From the NCBI GenBank assembly GCA_050694055.1, contig JBOGWX010000152.1:1-36280 (forward strand): 36,280 nucleotides of DNA, written 5' to 3'. The notes beneath the pieces were generated by a model, which saw only the letters and a program-made list of their open reading frames with translations, had not been told where the DNA came from and made no database searches. Source of the stretch: WHSV01 sp050694055. Lineage in GTDB: Bacteria; Actinomycetota; CADDZG01; WHSQ01. Both the position numbers and the translations under genes were made by a program. Of this stretch, positions 14,597-21,980 are shown piece by piece (position 1 is the first letter of the stretch; each line of letters opens with the position of its first letter).

Positions 14597-15943
14597 CTAC
14601 TCGCTGAACTTGCGGAAGCTGCGCATCTTGTCGATGTGACGGGCGCGCAGCTCGGGATCGCTCACGCCGAGACCGTCTTCGGGAGCCAGCACCCGGATGC
14701 CGATCTTTCCCCGGTGAAGGTTCTGGTGCACCTGATAGGCGGCCTCGCCGACCTCGCTCAGCGGATAGGTCTCCGACAGGATGGGGTGGATCTTGCCGAG
14801 GTACGCGAGCCGGTTCGCCTCCCATGCCTCCTTGTAGTTGGCGAAGTGACTCCCGATGATCGTCTTTAAGTGCATCCAGAGATAACGGTTGTCGTACTCG
14901 TGCAGATAGCCGGAGGTGGACGCGCAGGTGACGACGGTGCCGCCCTTCTTGGCGACGAACACGCTCGTGCCGAAGGTCTGGCGCCCCGGGTGCTCGAAGA
15001 CGATGTCGGGGTCCTCCCCTGCCAGCGCGCGCACCTTCTTGCCGAAACGGCGTTGCTCCCGCGCGTTCTGTTGGTCCCCGGTCCAGAACTCGTAGCCCTC
15101 GGCCTTGCGGTCGATGACGTGCTCGACACCGATGGAGTTGAGGATCTCCGCCTTCTCGGGAGACGACACGACGCCGACGGGGACGCCACCACCGTTCAGA
15201 ACGTACTGACATGCGAAGCCGCCGAGGCCCCCGGTGGCGCCCCAGATGAGCACGACGTCGCCCTGTTTCATGCTGGCTCCGTTGGATCCGACGAGCATGC
15301 GGTACGAGGTCGACGACACGAGCCCGAGGCAGGCAGCCTCCTCCCAGGTCATGTGCCGGGGTTTCGGCATGAGCTGGTTGGCCTTGACCATGGCGATCTC
15401 GCTCATGCCGCCGAAGTTGCTCTCGAAACCCCAGATGCGCTGGCTGGGGTCGATCATCGAGTCGTTGTGACCCTCCGGCGCCTCCAGGTCGACGTAGTTG
15501 CAGTGAACGGTCACCTCGTCGCCGGCCTTCCAGCGGGTGACGCCCGGGCCGGTGCGCAGCACCACCCCCGAGGCGTCGGAGCCGACGATGTGGTAGTCGA
15601 GATCGTGGCGCCGACCGAGCTCGCTCTCCTTGCCGTAGCGCTCGAGGAACAGAAACGTGGACAGCGGCTCGAAGATCGAGGTCCACACGGTGTTGAAGTT
15701 GATGGCCGAGGCCATGACCGCGATCAGACACTCGTTGGGCCCGAGCGGCGGCAGGTCGACCTCGTCGACGTGGAGCGACTTGCGGGGGTCCCTGGTGGCC
15801 GACTCGAGTCCCTCGAACAGGTCCTGCTCGTCCTTGCGAACGAAGGCGGCCGTCACCGCCTCGGGGAGCTCGAGAGCGGCGAGCTCGCCGGCCGGCGCGC
15901 CGGCCAGGATGGCGTTCCTGATTGCGTCGATCGATCGAGCCAC
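14597..15943 (-). CDS. ccr: Crotonyl-CoA carboxylase/reductase
   Basis: Reductive carboxylation of crotonyl-CoA with CO2 and NADPH to (2S)-ethylmalonyl-CoA, the key step of the ethylmalonyl-CoA pathway and a source of polyketide extender units. It is a 448-residue medium-chain reductase. Residues known to hold CO2 in the Kitasatospora enzyme are all present: Asn82 (AINFNTVW), Phe173-Glu174 (IWGFESNFGG) and His366 (IIGSHFANY), so carboxylation rather than simple reduction is expected. The NADPH-binding loop is IWGATGGLGGF. GTG 15943 is chosen because it gives the family length and has AAAGGA ten bases upstream; the open frame to 16066 is not family-like. It is divergent from ggt, with a TTGACC promoter element and a palindrome upstream. 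Confidence 0.95.
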   Translation of the reverse strand: MARSIDAIRNAILAGAPAGELAALELPEAVTAAFVRKDEQDLFEGLESATRDPRKSLHVDEVDLPPLGPNECLIAVMASAINFNTVWTSIFEPLSTFLFLERYGKESELGRRHDLDYHIVGSDASGVVLRTGPGVTRWKAGDEVTVHCNYVDLEAPEGHNDSMIDPSQRIWGFESNFGGMSEIAMVKANQLMPKPRHMTWEEAACLGLVSSTSYRMLVGSNGASMKQGDVVLIWGATGGLGGFACQYVLNGGGVPVGVVSSPEKAEILNSIGVEHVIDRKAEGYEFWTGDQQNAREQRRFGKKVRALAGEDPDIVFEHPGRQTFGTSVFVAKKGGTVVTCASTSGYLHEYDNRYLWMHLKTIIGSHFANYKEAWEANRLAYLGKIHPILSETYPLSEVGEAAYQVHQNLHRGKIGIRVLAPEDGLGVSDPELRARHIDKMRSFRKFSE

Positions 15944-15989
15944 GGTGTCCGGGTCCTTTCTCGCCTCCGGTCCCCACCCCCGAAGCGGA

Positions 15990-16020
15990 AGCCTACCTAT
16001 TCCCCCGACCGCTCGGTCAA
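15990..16020 (-). promoter_or_regulatory. Candidate ccr promoter
   Basis: On the minus strand TTGACC (16015-16020) is a good -35. Downstream AT-containing hexamers TAGGTA (15994-15999) and TAGGCT (15990-15995) are possible -10 boxes, with spacers of 15 and 19 bases. Neither spacing is ideal, which is compatible with a regulated promoter. It would give a leader of about 40 bases before the GTG start. Confidence 0.4.
16007..16018. promoter_or_regulatory. GACCG-CT-CGGTC palindrome, TetR-like operator overlapping ccr -35
   Basis: A perfect 12-bp palindrome in the 141-bp ccr/ggt divergent region. Its right arm forms part of the minus-strand TTGACC -35 element, so a bound protein would block polymerase. 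GACCGNNCGGTC is a form commonly bound by TetR-family repressors, many of which sense acyl-CoAs or fatty acids. No TetR gene is in the window, so the regulator is inferred to be elsewhere. Confidence 0.5.
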
Positions 16021-16084
16021 GTTGCGATCCTGAGAGCTTGGGGTATGCAGGGCGTGACGGGATCACCTACGAGGGGAGTGATTC

Positions 16085-17812
16085 GTGCGGCGGCTCATTC
16101 TTGTTCTCAGTGCGGCTTGCCTGCTGGCCACCGGCCTCGCGCCGGCGAGAGCGGACGAGGGGTCGAAGTACCGAGAGCCGGTGCGCTCTTCCAAGGGCGT
16201 GGTGGCGACCGAGGCACCGGCGGCTTCCAGGGTCGGCGTGAGGGTGCTCGACCAGGGCGGCAACGCCGTCGATGCGGCCGTGACGATGATGATCGCGATG
16301 ACCGCGGCGCGACCCCAGTCGTGCGGCATCGGCGGGGGAGGCTTCCTCGTGTACCGCAGCGCCGGCGGTCGGGTCGACACGCTCGACTTCCGCGAGACCG
16401 CGCCGGCCGAGATGCGGCCCGACACCTTCGAGTCCCCCGGCCCCCACGAGACCTTCACCGGCCACCTGACCGTGGGCGTGCCCGGCATCCTGCGCGGGGC
16501 CGAGGAGGCTCTGCGACGCTACGGCACCATCACCATGCGCGCGGCGATGAGGCCGGCACAGAAGCTCGCGACCAAAGGCATCGAGGTGCTGCCGTCGCTC
16601 AGCGCCGCTATGGCACAGAACGCCGAGCGCCTCAAGCTCTATCCACCTGCCGCGCGCATCTATCTGAAGAACTCGACGGCGCCTTATCCCCCGGGCGACA
16701 TCCTGCGCAACCCGCAGCTCGCCAAGTCGTTTGAGATCATGCGGACGCGCGGCATCGATGCCTTCTACGAGGGAGTGATTGCCGAGCGCATCATCAAGGA
16801 CATGCGTGACGCGGGCGAGGTTCCCGGCGATCGCGGCATAATGCAGCTCGGCGACCTCGAGCGTTACGAGGCCAAGTGGCGCAAGCCGGTGAGGGGCACG
16901 TACAACGGTCACCGGATCATTGGGATGCCCCCGCCGACCTCCGGAGGCATAGCGACGATTCAGATGCTCAACCTTCTGGAGGGTTTCGACCTCGCGGGGG
17001 CCGGACAATCGAGCGCGGATCATCTCCACTTCGCGGCCGAGGCGCAGAAGCTCGCCTTTGCCGACCGCGCCGCGTATGTCGCCGACCCCGACTTCGAGGA
17101 CGTGCCGACGCAAGAGCTCATCTCGAAGGGCTACGCGAACGAACGACGGGACAAGATCGACCCCGAGGTCGCGCAGGCTTACGAGCCGGGCGTCTTCGCT
17201 GCTGGCCGATCCGACGACTCCGACAATCCCAACGGACACACGACCCATATCTCGGTGATCGACCGCGGGGGCAACGCCGTGGCGCTGACCTGCACCATCG
17301 AGCAGGAGTTTGGAAGCGCAGTCGTGGCTCCACGCACCGGTTTCTTGCTCAACAACGAGATGACCGACTTCGGAGCTCCAGGAACCGCCAACGAGCCCGA
17401 GCCGTTCAAGCGTCCCCGCTCGTCGATGTCGCCGACGATCGTCGTTCGCAAGGGCGAGCCGGTGCTCATCACGGGTGGTGCCGGTGGAGTGCGCATCATC
17501 ATGGGCGTGCTGAACGCGGTCGTGGGTCTGATCGACTTCGATCTCAACATCGGCCACGCGCTCGACGCCGAGCGAGTAGAGGCGGCCGGTGGGGTAACGG
17601 GTCCACCCTTCCCCCTCGAGCTCGAGGACGGACGAGTCGATGAGGACGTCGAGGTCGAGCTCGGCGCCCGCGGACACACGATCACTCCGAACAACGAAAG
17701 CGAGTACCTCATTCGACCGCGCATGAACGCAACCGGCGTGGATCCCGCCGGCGGCGAGAACTTGGGGGTGAGCGACCCGCGCACCGACGATGGGGCTCGA
17801 GCTCAGAAGTAG
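16085..17812 (+). CDS. ggt: Secreted gamma-glutamyltransferase
   Basis: A 575-residue Ntn-hydrolase precursor that cleaves and transfers gamma-glutamyl groups, for example from glutathione-like thiols. The signal peptide is RRLILVLSAACLLATGLAPARA. Autoprocessing into large and small subunits should occur before Thr386 in NPNGHTTHISV, the nucleophile. Substrate-binding features are Arg103 in DFRETAP, GIGGGGFLVY near 81-90, TSGG near 285 and the small-subunit FLLNNEMTDF and GGAGGVRIIMGVLNAV. The length is normal and nothing is missing. The start is GTG 16085 with GAGGGGAG upstream. The acyl-CoA dehydrogenase gene follows after 26 bases. In actinobacteria the physiological donor could be mycothiol-related or glutathione from outside; the sequence does not say. 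Confidence 0.93.
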   Translation: MRRLILVLSAACLLATGLAPARADEGSKYREPVRSSKGVVATEAPAASRVGVRVLDQGGNAVDAAVTMMIAMTAARPQSCGIGGGGFLVYRSAGGRVDTLDFRETAPAEMRPDTFESPGPHETFTGHLTVGVPGILRGAEEALRRYGTITMRAAMRPAQKLATKGIEVLPSLSAAMAQNAERLKLYPPAARIYLKNSTAPYPPGDILRNPQLAKSFEIMRTRGIDAFYEGVIAERIIKDMRDAGEVPGDRGIMQLGDLERYEAKWRKPVRGTYNGHRIIGMPPPTSGGIATIQMLNLLEGFDLAGAGQSSADHLHFAAEAQKLAFADRAAYVADPDFEDVPTQELISKGYANERRDKIDPEVAQAYEPGVFAAGRSDDSDNPNGHTTHISVIDRGGNAVALTCTIEQEFGSAVVAPRTGFLLNNEMTDFGAPGTANEPEPFKRPRSSMSPTIVVRKGEPVLITGGAGGVRIIMGVLNAVVGLIDFDLNIGHALDAERVEAAGGVTGPPFPLELEDGRVDEDVEVELGARGHTITPNNESEYLIRPRMNATGVDPAGGENLGVSDPRTDDGARAQK

Positions 17813-17824
17813 TGGCCGTCCTTG

Positions 17825-17830
17825 TACCCT
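17825..17830 (+). promoter_or_regulatory. Candidate -10 box (TACCCT) of the acyl-CoA dehydrogenase gene
   Basis: TACCCT ends eight bases before ATG 17839 in the 26-base gap after ggt. GTAGGTCC between them is a poor Shine-Dalgarno, so a leaderless or near-leaderless transcript is possible. Read-through from ggt is equally possible. Confidence 0.35.
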
Positions 17831-17838
17831 GTAGGTCC

Positions 17839-19005
17839 ATGGACGACCGCGGACTGAACTTTCATCTCACGGAGGAACAAGAGGCCTTCCGCGCCTCCGT
17901 GCGCCAGCTCGTCGAGGACAAGATCGCCCCCCGTGCCGCGGAGATCGACGAGACCGACGAGTACCCCTGGGACATCGACGAGCTCCTGGTTCGCAACGGT
18001 TTCGCGGGCGTCTCCTACCCTGAAGAGCACGGAGGAGCGGGAGGAGGTGCCGTCGAGCTCTGTCTCCTGGTCGAGGAGATCTCCCGGTGGAGCGCAGGCA
18101 CGTCGCTGATCCCGGCGGTGAACAAGCTCGGCGCGATCCCGGTGATCCTGGCCGGCAGTGACGAGCAGAAGCGACGGGTGTGCGAAGGCATCACGAACGG
18201 CGAGCACCGCATGAGCTACTGCTTGACGGAGCCCGCCTCGGGGAGTGATGCCGGAGCCATGAAGAGCCGTGCGGTGCGTGACGGGGACGACTGGGTGCTG
18301 AACGGCACGAAACGCTTCATCACCGGAGCCGGCGTCAGCGACCTCTACACGTATTTCGCGGTCAGCGACCCCGACGGTCCCAAGAACAGGAACATCACCT
18401 GCTTCCTGTTGAGCAAGGACCTGGACGGTTTCGAGCTCGGCAAGAAGGAAGACAAGTTGGGTATTCGTGGCTCTCCGACCCGCGAGGTCATGCTCAACGA
18501 CGTGCGAGTGCCGGACTCTGCGGTCGTCGGCGAGGTCCACGGCGGCTTCGGTCTCGCCATGCGCACGCTCGATTTCTCCCGTCCGACCATCGCCGCGCAG
18601 GCCTTGGGCATCGCTCAGGGAGCCTTCGACTTCGCGGTGGGCTACGTCAACGAGCGCCGTCAGTTCGGCAAGGCGGTCGCCGCCTTTCAGGGGCTTCAGT
18701 TCATGTTCGCCGACATGGCGATGAAGATCGAGACGGCGCGTATGGCCGTGTACCGTGCCGCCGCGGCGGTCGACGAGGCGGCTACGGACGTCAGCTACTG
18801 GGCTGCGATCGCCAAGTGCTACGCAAGCGACGTCGCCATGTCCGTCACCACGGATTGCGTGCAGGCCCTGGGCGGTTACGGCTACGTCAAGGAGTATCCG
18901 GTCGAGCGGCTCATGCGCGATGCCAAGATCACTCAGATCTACGAGGGCACGAATCAGATCCAGCGGGTCGTCATTGCACGACAGGTACTGGGCAAGCAAT
19001 CATGA
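17839..19005 (+). CDS. Acyl-CoA dehydrogenase (short/medium-chain type)
   Basis: A 388-residue FAD enzyme that oxidises an acyl-CoA to the trans-2-enoyl-CoA and passes electrons to ETF. The FAD/substrate signature YCLTEPASGSDAG (around 128), the second signature region ALGGYGYVKEYPVERLMRDAK and the catalytic base Glu369 in QIYEGTNQIQR match short-chain/butyryl-CoA dehydrogenases. The length excludes methylsuccinyl-CoA dehydrogenase, which has a long N-terminal extension. ATG 17839 is preferred over the longer open frame because the alternative adds unconserved residues. Its stop overlaps the DUF2007 gene start (ATGA), so these two are translationally coupled. In context it could feed crotonyl-CoA made from butyrate into Ccr, but that is inference. 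Confidence 0.9.
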   Translation: MDDRGLNFHLTEEQEAFRASVRQLVEDKIAPRAAEIDETDEYPWDIDELLVRNGFAGVSYPEEHGGAGGGAVELCLLVEEISRWSAGTSLIPAVNKLGAIPVILAGSDEQKRRVCEGITNGEHRMSYCLTEPASGSDAGAMKSRAVRDGDDWVLNGTKRFITGAGVSDLYTYFAVSDPDGPKNRNITCFLLSKDLDGFELGKKEDKLGIRGSPTREVMLNDVRVPDSAVVGEVHGGFGLAMRTLDFSRPTIAAQALGIAQGAFDFAVGYVNERRQFGKAVAAFQGLQFMFADMAMKIETARMAVYRAAAAVDEAATDVSYWAAIAKCYASDVAMSVTTDCVQALGGYGYVKEYPVERLMRDAKITQIYEGTNQIQRVVIARQVLGKQS

Positions 19006-19478
19006 GCAGGGTGCCCGTCCGGCTCGAGCCCCCTTCGCACCCCCCGACCGCCGACGACGAGTCGAGCGGAGGTGGGGGCCGCGACTGGGTCGAGCTGTTC
19101 AGGGCCGCGAACGACATCGAGGCCGCGCTGCTGGTCGGAAAGCTGGCCGACGAGAGTATCGAGACGCGCGCGATCAAAGACCGCTCGGGGCCGAGCCAGT
19201 GGTTGTACGGGGGGTCGAACCCGTGGGCTCCGGTGCTCGTCTACGTGCGTCGCTCTCAGTTGGTGGACGCTCGGATCCTCCTGGCCGAGATCTCTCTGGC
19301 CGCCGACGATGACCCGGCGCAGCCCGACGAGCCGGATGGCAGCAAGATCCCCCGGATGTGGTGGGCGACCGCCCTGGCGCTCGGCCTCGCGCTATCGGCA
19401 ATGGCCGTGCATCAGGTCGCGGATCAGGTTCGTTTCTGTCAGCTGCCCATATTGTGTGAGAGCGGCGACACTCCCTAG
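19002..19478 (+). CDS. DUF2007-type protein with C-terminal membrane helix
   Basis: A 158-residue protein. Residues 28-102 (DWVELFRAANDIEAALLVGK through SQLVDARILLAEI) fit the small DUF2007 fold, a ferredoxin-like domain of the kind annotated as putative signal-transducing protein. It carries the usual pattern of a segment that selects ligand and an Ala-rich helix. One transmembrane helix follows at about 119-138 (WWATALALGLALSAMAVHQV), then a short Cys-containing tail (FCQLPILCESG) that would lie outside. The function is unknown. It overlaps the acyl-CoA dehydrogenase stop by four bases and precedes the LCP gene by six, so it is probably co-transcribed with both. Confidence 0.75.
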   Translation: MSRVPVRLEPPSHPPTADDESSGGGGRDWVELFRAANDIEAALLVGKLADESIETRAIKDRSGPSQWLYGGSNPWAPVLVYVRRSQLVDARILLAEISLAADDDPAQPDEPDGSKIPRMWWATALALGLALSAMAVHQVADQVRFCQLPILCESGDTP

Positions 19479-19484
19479 ATCTCT

Positions 19485-20960
19485 ATGGGCCTATTTCGAA
19501 AGAAGAAGAACAGCGACCCTTCGACGGCGCGCTACGGCGACGTCTTCAGAAGCGCGCGCGAGCGCGAGCGGAAGTACTTCCGCCATCGCTGGCAATGGAT
19601 ATTGGTGGCCGTGTTCGCGCTGCTGGCCGGCGTGGCGGGTTACGGCGTTTACTACTACTACTCCCTCCAGGGAGACGTGCAGAGAGAGATCGGCGGAGTC
19701 GAGCCCACCGAGCGCCGGGAGGATCCTTTCATCGTGCTCCTGGTTGGGTCCGACTCGCGCGAGGGACTGACCGAGGCGCAGAAACAGAGGCTCGCCGCCC
19801 GCGATCTCGAAGGTGACGACGTCGAGCGCGCCGATACGCTAATTCTTGCCCACATCGATCCGGAGACCAGCAAGGTCACCATGGTGCAGTTCCCGCGCGA
19901 CCTCTGGGTGCCGGTGGGCAGGCGATTCAACAAGATCAACTCTGCTCTCCTGGGGGGGCCGGAGAGAATCGTCGGCACGGTCGAAAACTTGACCGGCCTT
20001 TCGATCAACCATTACGTGCAGGTCAACATCGCCGGCTTCCACGATCTCGTTGAGGCGATCGGTGGAGTCGAGGTGTGCGTTCCCGAAGAGATTCCGTTCG
20101 ACAAGCAGACGGGGCTCGAGGTCACCGACGACGAGGTGGGCATGGTCCAGTTCGACGGTGACAACGCCTTGCGCTTCGTACGCTCGCGCGCGTTTGCTTC
20201 GGGTGACTTCGAGCGCATTCAGAACCAGCAGAGGTTCATCGCGGCGGCACTCGACAAGATCCTGTCGAGCTCGACCATTTTCCGACCGAGCCGCGTCAAC
20301 GCCCTGGCAGATGTCGCGCGCCGCAACGTAGTCATCGACAGGGGAACGACGCTCAAGGGGTTGGCCGAGATCGGTCAGAAACTGCGCAACTTCGACCCCG
20401 ATACCTATGAGGCATACACCGCCCCGAATCTGGGCACCGGGACGAAGACCTCGGGCGGCGTCGAGACGTCCGTGGTCGTGGCGGATTTCGACACCATGGA
20501 CGTCATGTTCGAGGCCATCGGCGCCAATCAGAGCCCGGCTGAGGCCGACGGCGTCCCCAATATCGCCCCGAACACGATCCGAGTGGGCGTCTACAACGGC
20601 GCCGGGCTGGAGAGGGCCGTGGCCCGGCCGGCCGCCAACCGGCTCGAGGCGGCCACGACCGTCGCCGGGGAGCACGTGCGGGTGATCGAAGTAGCCAACG
20701 CCAAGAACTTCAGATACAGGGGCACGACGGTGGTGGCCAACTCGAAGGAGCCCGAGGCCGCGCGCATGGCCGAACTGGTAGCGGCGGTGCTTCCTGGTGT
20801 CACGGTCGAGTCGGGCAAGACGAAGCCGGACGTGGACGTGGCCGTCATCGTCGGCAAAGGTAAGTTCCGCACCGCCAAGATCACGCAGATCCTCCCGATT
20901 CCGATCCCGAAGCCGGGAGACCTGCCCGAGGTCTGCGCCCGGGACCAAGCCGCCGGCTAG
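19485..20960 (+). CDS. LytR-CpsA-Psr (LCP) family wall glycopolymer ligase
   Basis: A 491-residue type II membrane protein. A basic cytoplasmic N-terminus is followed by one helix at about 36-58. The LCP domain at about 80-265 has VGSDSREG, ADTLILAHIDPETSKVTMVQ, FPRDLWVPVGRRFNKINSAL, HYVQVNIAGFHDLVEAIGGV and the Arg-rich RFVRSRAFASGDFERIQNQQ. A LytR_C domain lies near 375-475 (TIRVGVYNGAGLERAVARPA onward). LCP enzymes transfer polyprenyl-phosphate-linked glycopolymers to peptidoglycan (or mycolyl-less arabinogalactan equivalents) on the outer face of the membrane. This makes it a natural partner for the glycan genes at 24522-34104, though 3.5 kb away. No good ribosome-binding site is visible before ATG 19485; coupling to the DUF2007 gene six bases upstream is likely. 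Confidence 0.92.
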   Translation: MGLFRKKKNSDPSTARYGDVFRSARERERKYFRHRWQWILVAVFALLAGVAGYGVYYYYSLQGDVQREIGGVEPTERREDPFIVLLVGSDSREGLTEAQKQRLAARDLEGDDVERADTLILAHIDPETSKVTMVQFPRDLWVPVGRRFNKINSALLGGPERIVGTVENLTGLSINHYVQVNIAGFHDLVEAIGGVEVCVPEEIPFDKQTGLEVTDDEVGMVQFDGDNALRFVRSRAFASGDFERIQNQQRFIAAALDKILSSSTIFRPSRVNALADVARRNVVIDRGTTLKGLAEIGQKLRNFDPDTYEAYTAPNLGTGTKTSGGVETSVVVADFDTMDVMFEAIGANQSPAEADGVPNIAPNTIRVGVYNGAGLERAVARPAANRLEAATTVAGEHVRVIEVANAKNFRYRGTTVVANSKEPEAARMAELVAAVLPGVTVESGKTKPDVDVAVIVGKGKFRTAKITQILPIPIPKPGDLPEVCARDQAAG

Positions 20961-20998
20961 CTCCGGCCGAGCGCACCCGGGCCGTTGGACCACCGTCC

Positions 20999-21047
20999 CA
21001 CCTTTGGAGATCCGTGCGCCGGCAACACGCTTCAGCCACCAAAGGTG
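20999..21047. terminator. Inverted repeat between LCP gene and pseudogene
   Basis: CACCTTTGG (20999-21007) and CCAAAGGTG (21039-21047) are perfect nine-base arms separated by 31 bases. It lies just past the LCP stop and covers the 3' end of the pseudogene on the other strand. The long loop and lack of a T-run make it a poor intrinsic terminator; it could also be a remnant of an insertion or deletion event. Confidence 0.3.
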
Positions 21048-21834
21048 TGCTGTGTAAGCGCATCGATGGCGGCTCGCACCTCTCTTAGTACGTATTGGGG
21101 TCATGCATGACGTCCTCCCAGAAGAACGGCGTCCGGCCGGGCCAAGAAATCGCCGTCGGTGATCTCGGCCTGCGGTTCCCATCCCTTGATACCGGCCTCT
21201 CTCAACAACTGGTGCAGGGCAGTTTCGCAATCGCTGCCTGCATGGTGAAGTCGCTCGCTCCGCTCGGCCAGCATCGAGCGAAGTCGTCGGACTCCGCACC
21301 TCCCGACGGAACCGAGGCGGTTGAGCCGACGCCAGATGAATCAAACCTCCCCGAGTCCACGCATTAGCACTGCATCGAGCGCTCTCTCGACCCGATCCGG
21401 AGACGAGACGGCGCAGAGGTCGATGGTGCGATGGGCTGCGGTGACAGGAACTCCGTCGCAGATCGTCGTGTCGATGCGGGCGTTCATGCGGCAGCGATGA
21501 ACGACGACCCCAGGGGCGGCAATTCTCCGGTTGGTGGTGATCTCGACGATGCCGGGCCTGTAGCCCGGGAGATCATGAAGAGCCGCCCCGTGCGGTGCGA
21601 GGCTACGGCCCCGGGACCCGCCCAGAGACAGGCCGCCATGACCAGTTGGCGCCGGCTACGAGGCGATCCCGCGAGGCGGTAGTTGGCCGGGAGAACAACG
21701 ACCCACTCGCCGCTATCGAGCCGGCTCTGGATCGTGTTCCTCGTGAGTCCCGACGCCAGTGCTTGTCGTCGGTGGTTCACACCGTGCTGAACCTCGAGCA
21801 GCTCCCGGACCCGGGTCAGTGGGCCGCCTTGCAT
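21032..21834 (-). pseudogene. Decayed AbiEi/DUF559-type protein gene
   Basis: Reading the minus strand in three frames reconstructs one actinobacterial protein of the group with an AbiEi-antitoxin-like N-terminal helix-turn-helix and a C-terminal Vsr-like (DUF559) nuclease fold. Frame one gives the start: RVRELLEVQHGVNHRRQALA, NYRLAGSPRS, AACLWAGPGAVASHRTG. At the GGGG run (21586-21589) one base appears lost. The next frame continues ALHDLPGYRPGIVEITTNRR, then IAAPGVVVHR, VPVTAAHRTIDLC and RVERALDAVLMRGLGEV, and ends at TGA 21341-21343. The same frame resumes with FIWRRLNRLGSVGRCGVRRL through LHQLLREAGI and FLARPDAVLL, then stops near 21103. The expected nuclease core is missing, and a third frame supplies the family's end, YVLREVRAAIDAL, to the stop at 21032. 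Three lesions mean it is not functional. The region 20961-21977 contains no other gene. Confidence 0.8.
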
Positions 21835-21867
21835 GAAGCAATCTCAACGCTCGATTGCCCGCTGGTC

Positions 21868-21883
21868 TGTGACTGGCGTCACA
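21868..21883. promoter_or_regulatory. CRP-type palindrome TGTGA-N6-TCACA
   Basis: TGTGACTGGCGTCACA is an exact match to the CRP/FNR-family consensus half-sites TGTGA and TCACA with six bases between. It lies 34 bases upstream of the pseudogene start on one side and 97 bases upstream of the esterase start on the other. A TAGGGT hexamer at 21935-21940 could be the esterase -10; a start near 21947 would place the site at about -71. The CRP gene is not in the window. Confidence 0.55.
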
Positions 21884-21980
21884 GCTTTGGCGCCGGAAGC
21901 GTGTTAGGGCCGTATGGAGGTCCAAAAGTGGGGCTAGGGTCGAGCGATCAGGCAAGATCCACGACGCGTGGAGGTCGTTG

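Noticed and set aside
15943..16066. Longer Ccr starting at the upstream ATG 16066
   Set aside because: The added 41 residues are not family-like and run through the promoter and palindrome region; GTG 15943 has a ribosome-binding site and gives the usual length.
17839..19005. Calling the acyl-CoA dehydrogenase methylsuccinyl-CoA dehydrogenase of the ethylmalonyl-CoA pathway
   Set aside because: That enzyme is much longer, with an N-terminal extension; this one has ordinary short-chain dehydrogenase length and motifs.
21484..21834. Small intact 116-residue protein at this position
   Set aside because: Its last third is frame-shifted relative to the family; the true continuation is in another frame, so it is the 5' part of a pseudogene.
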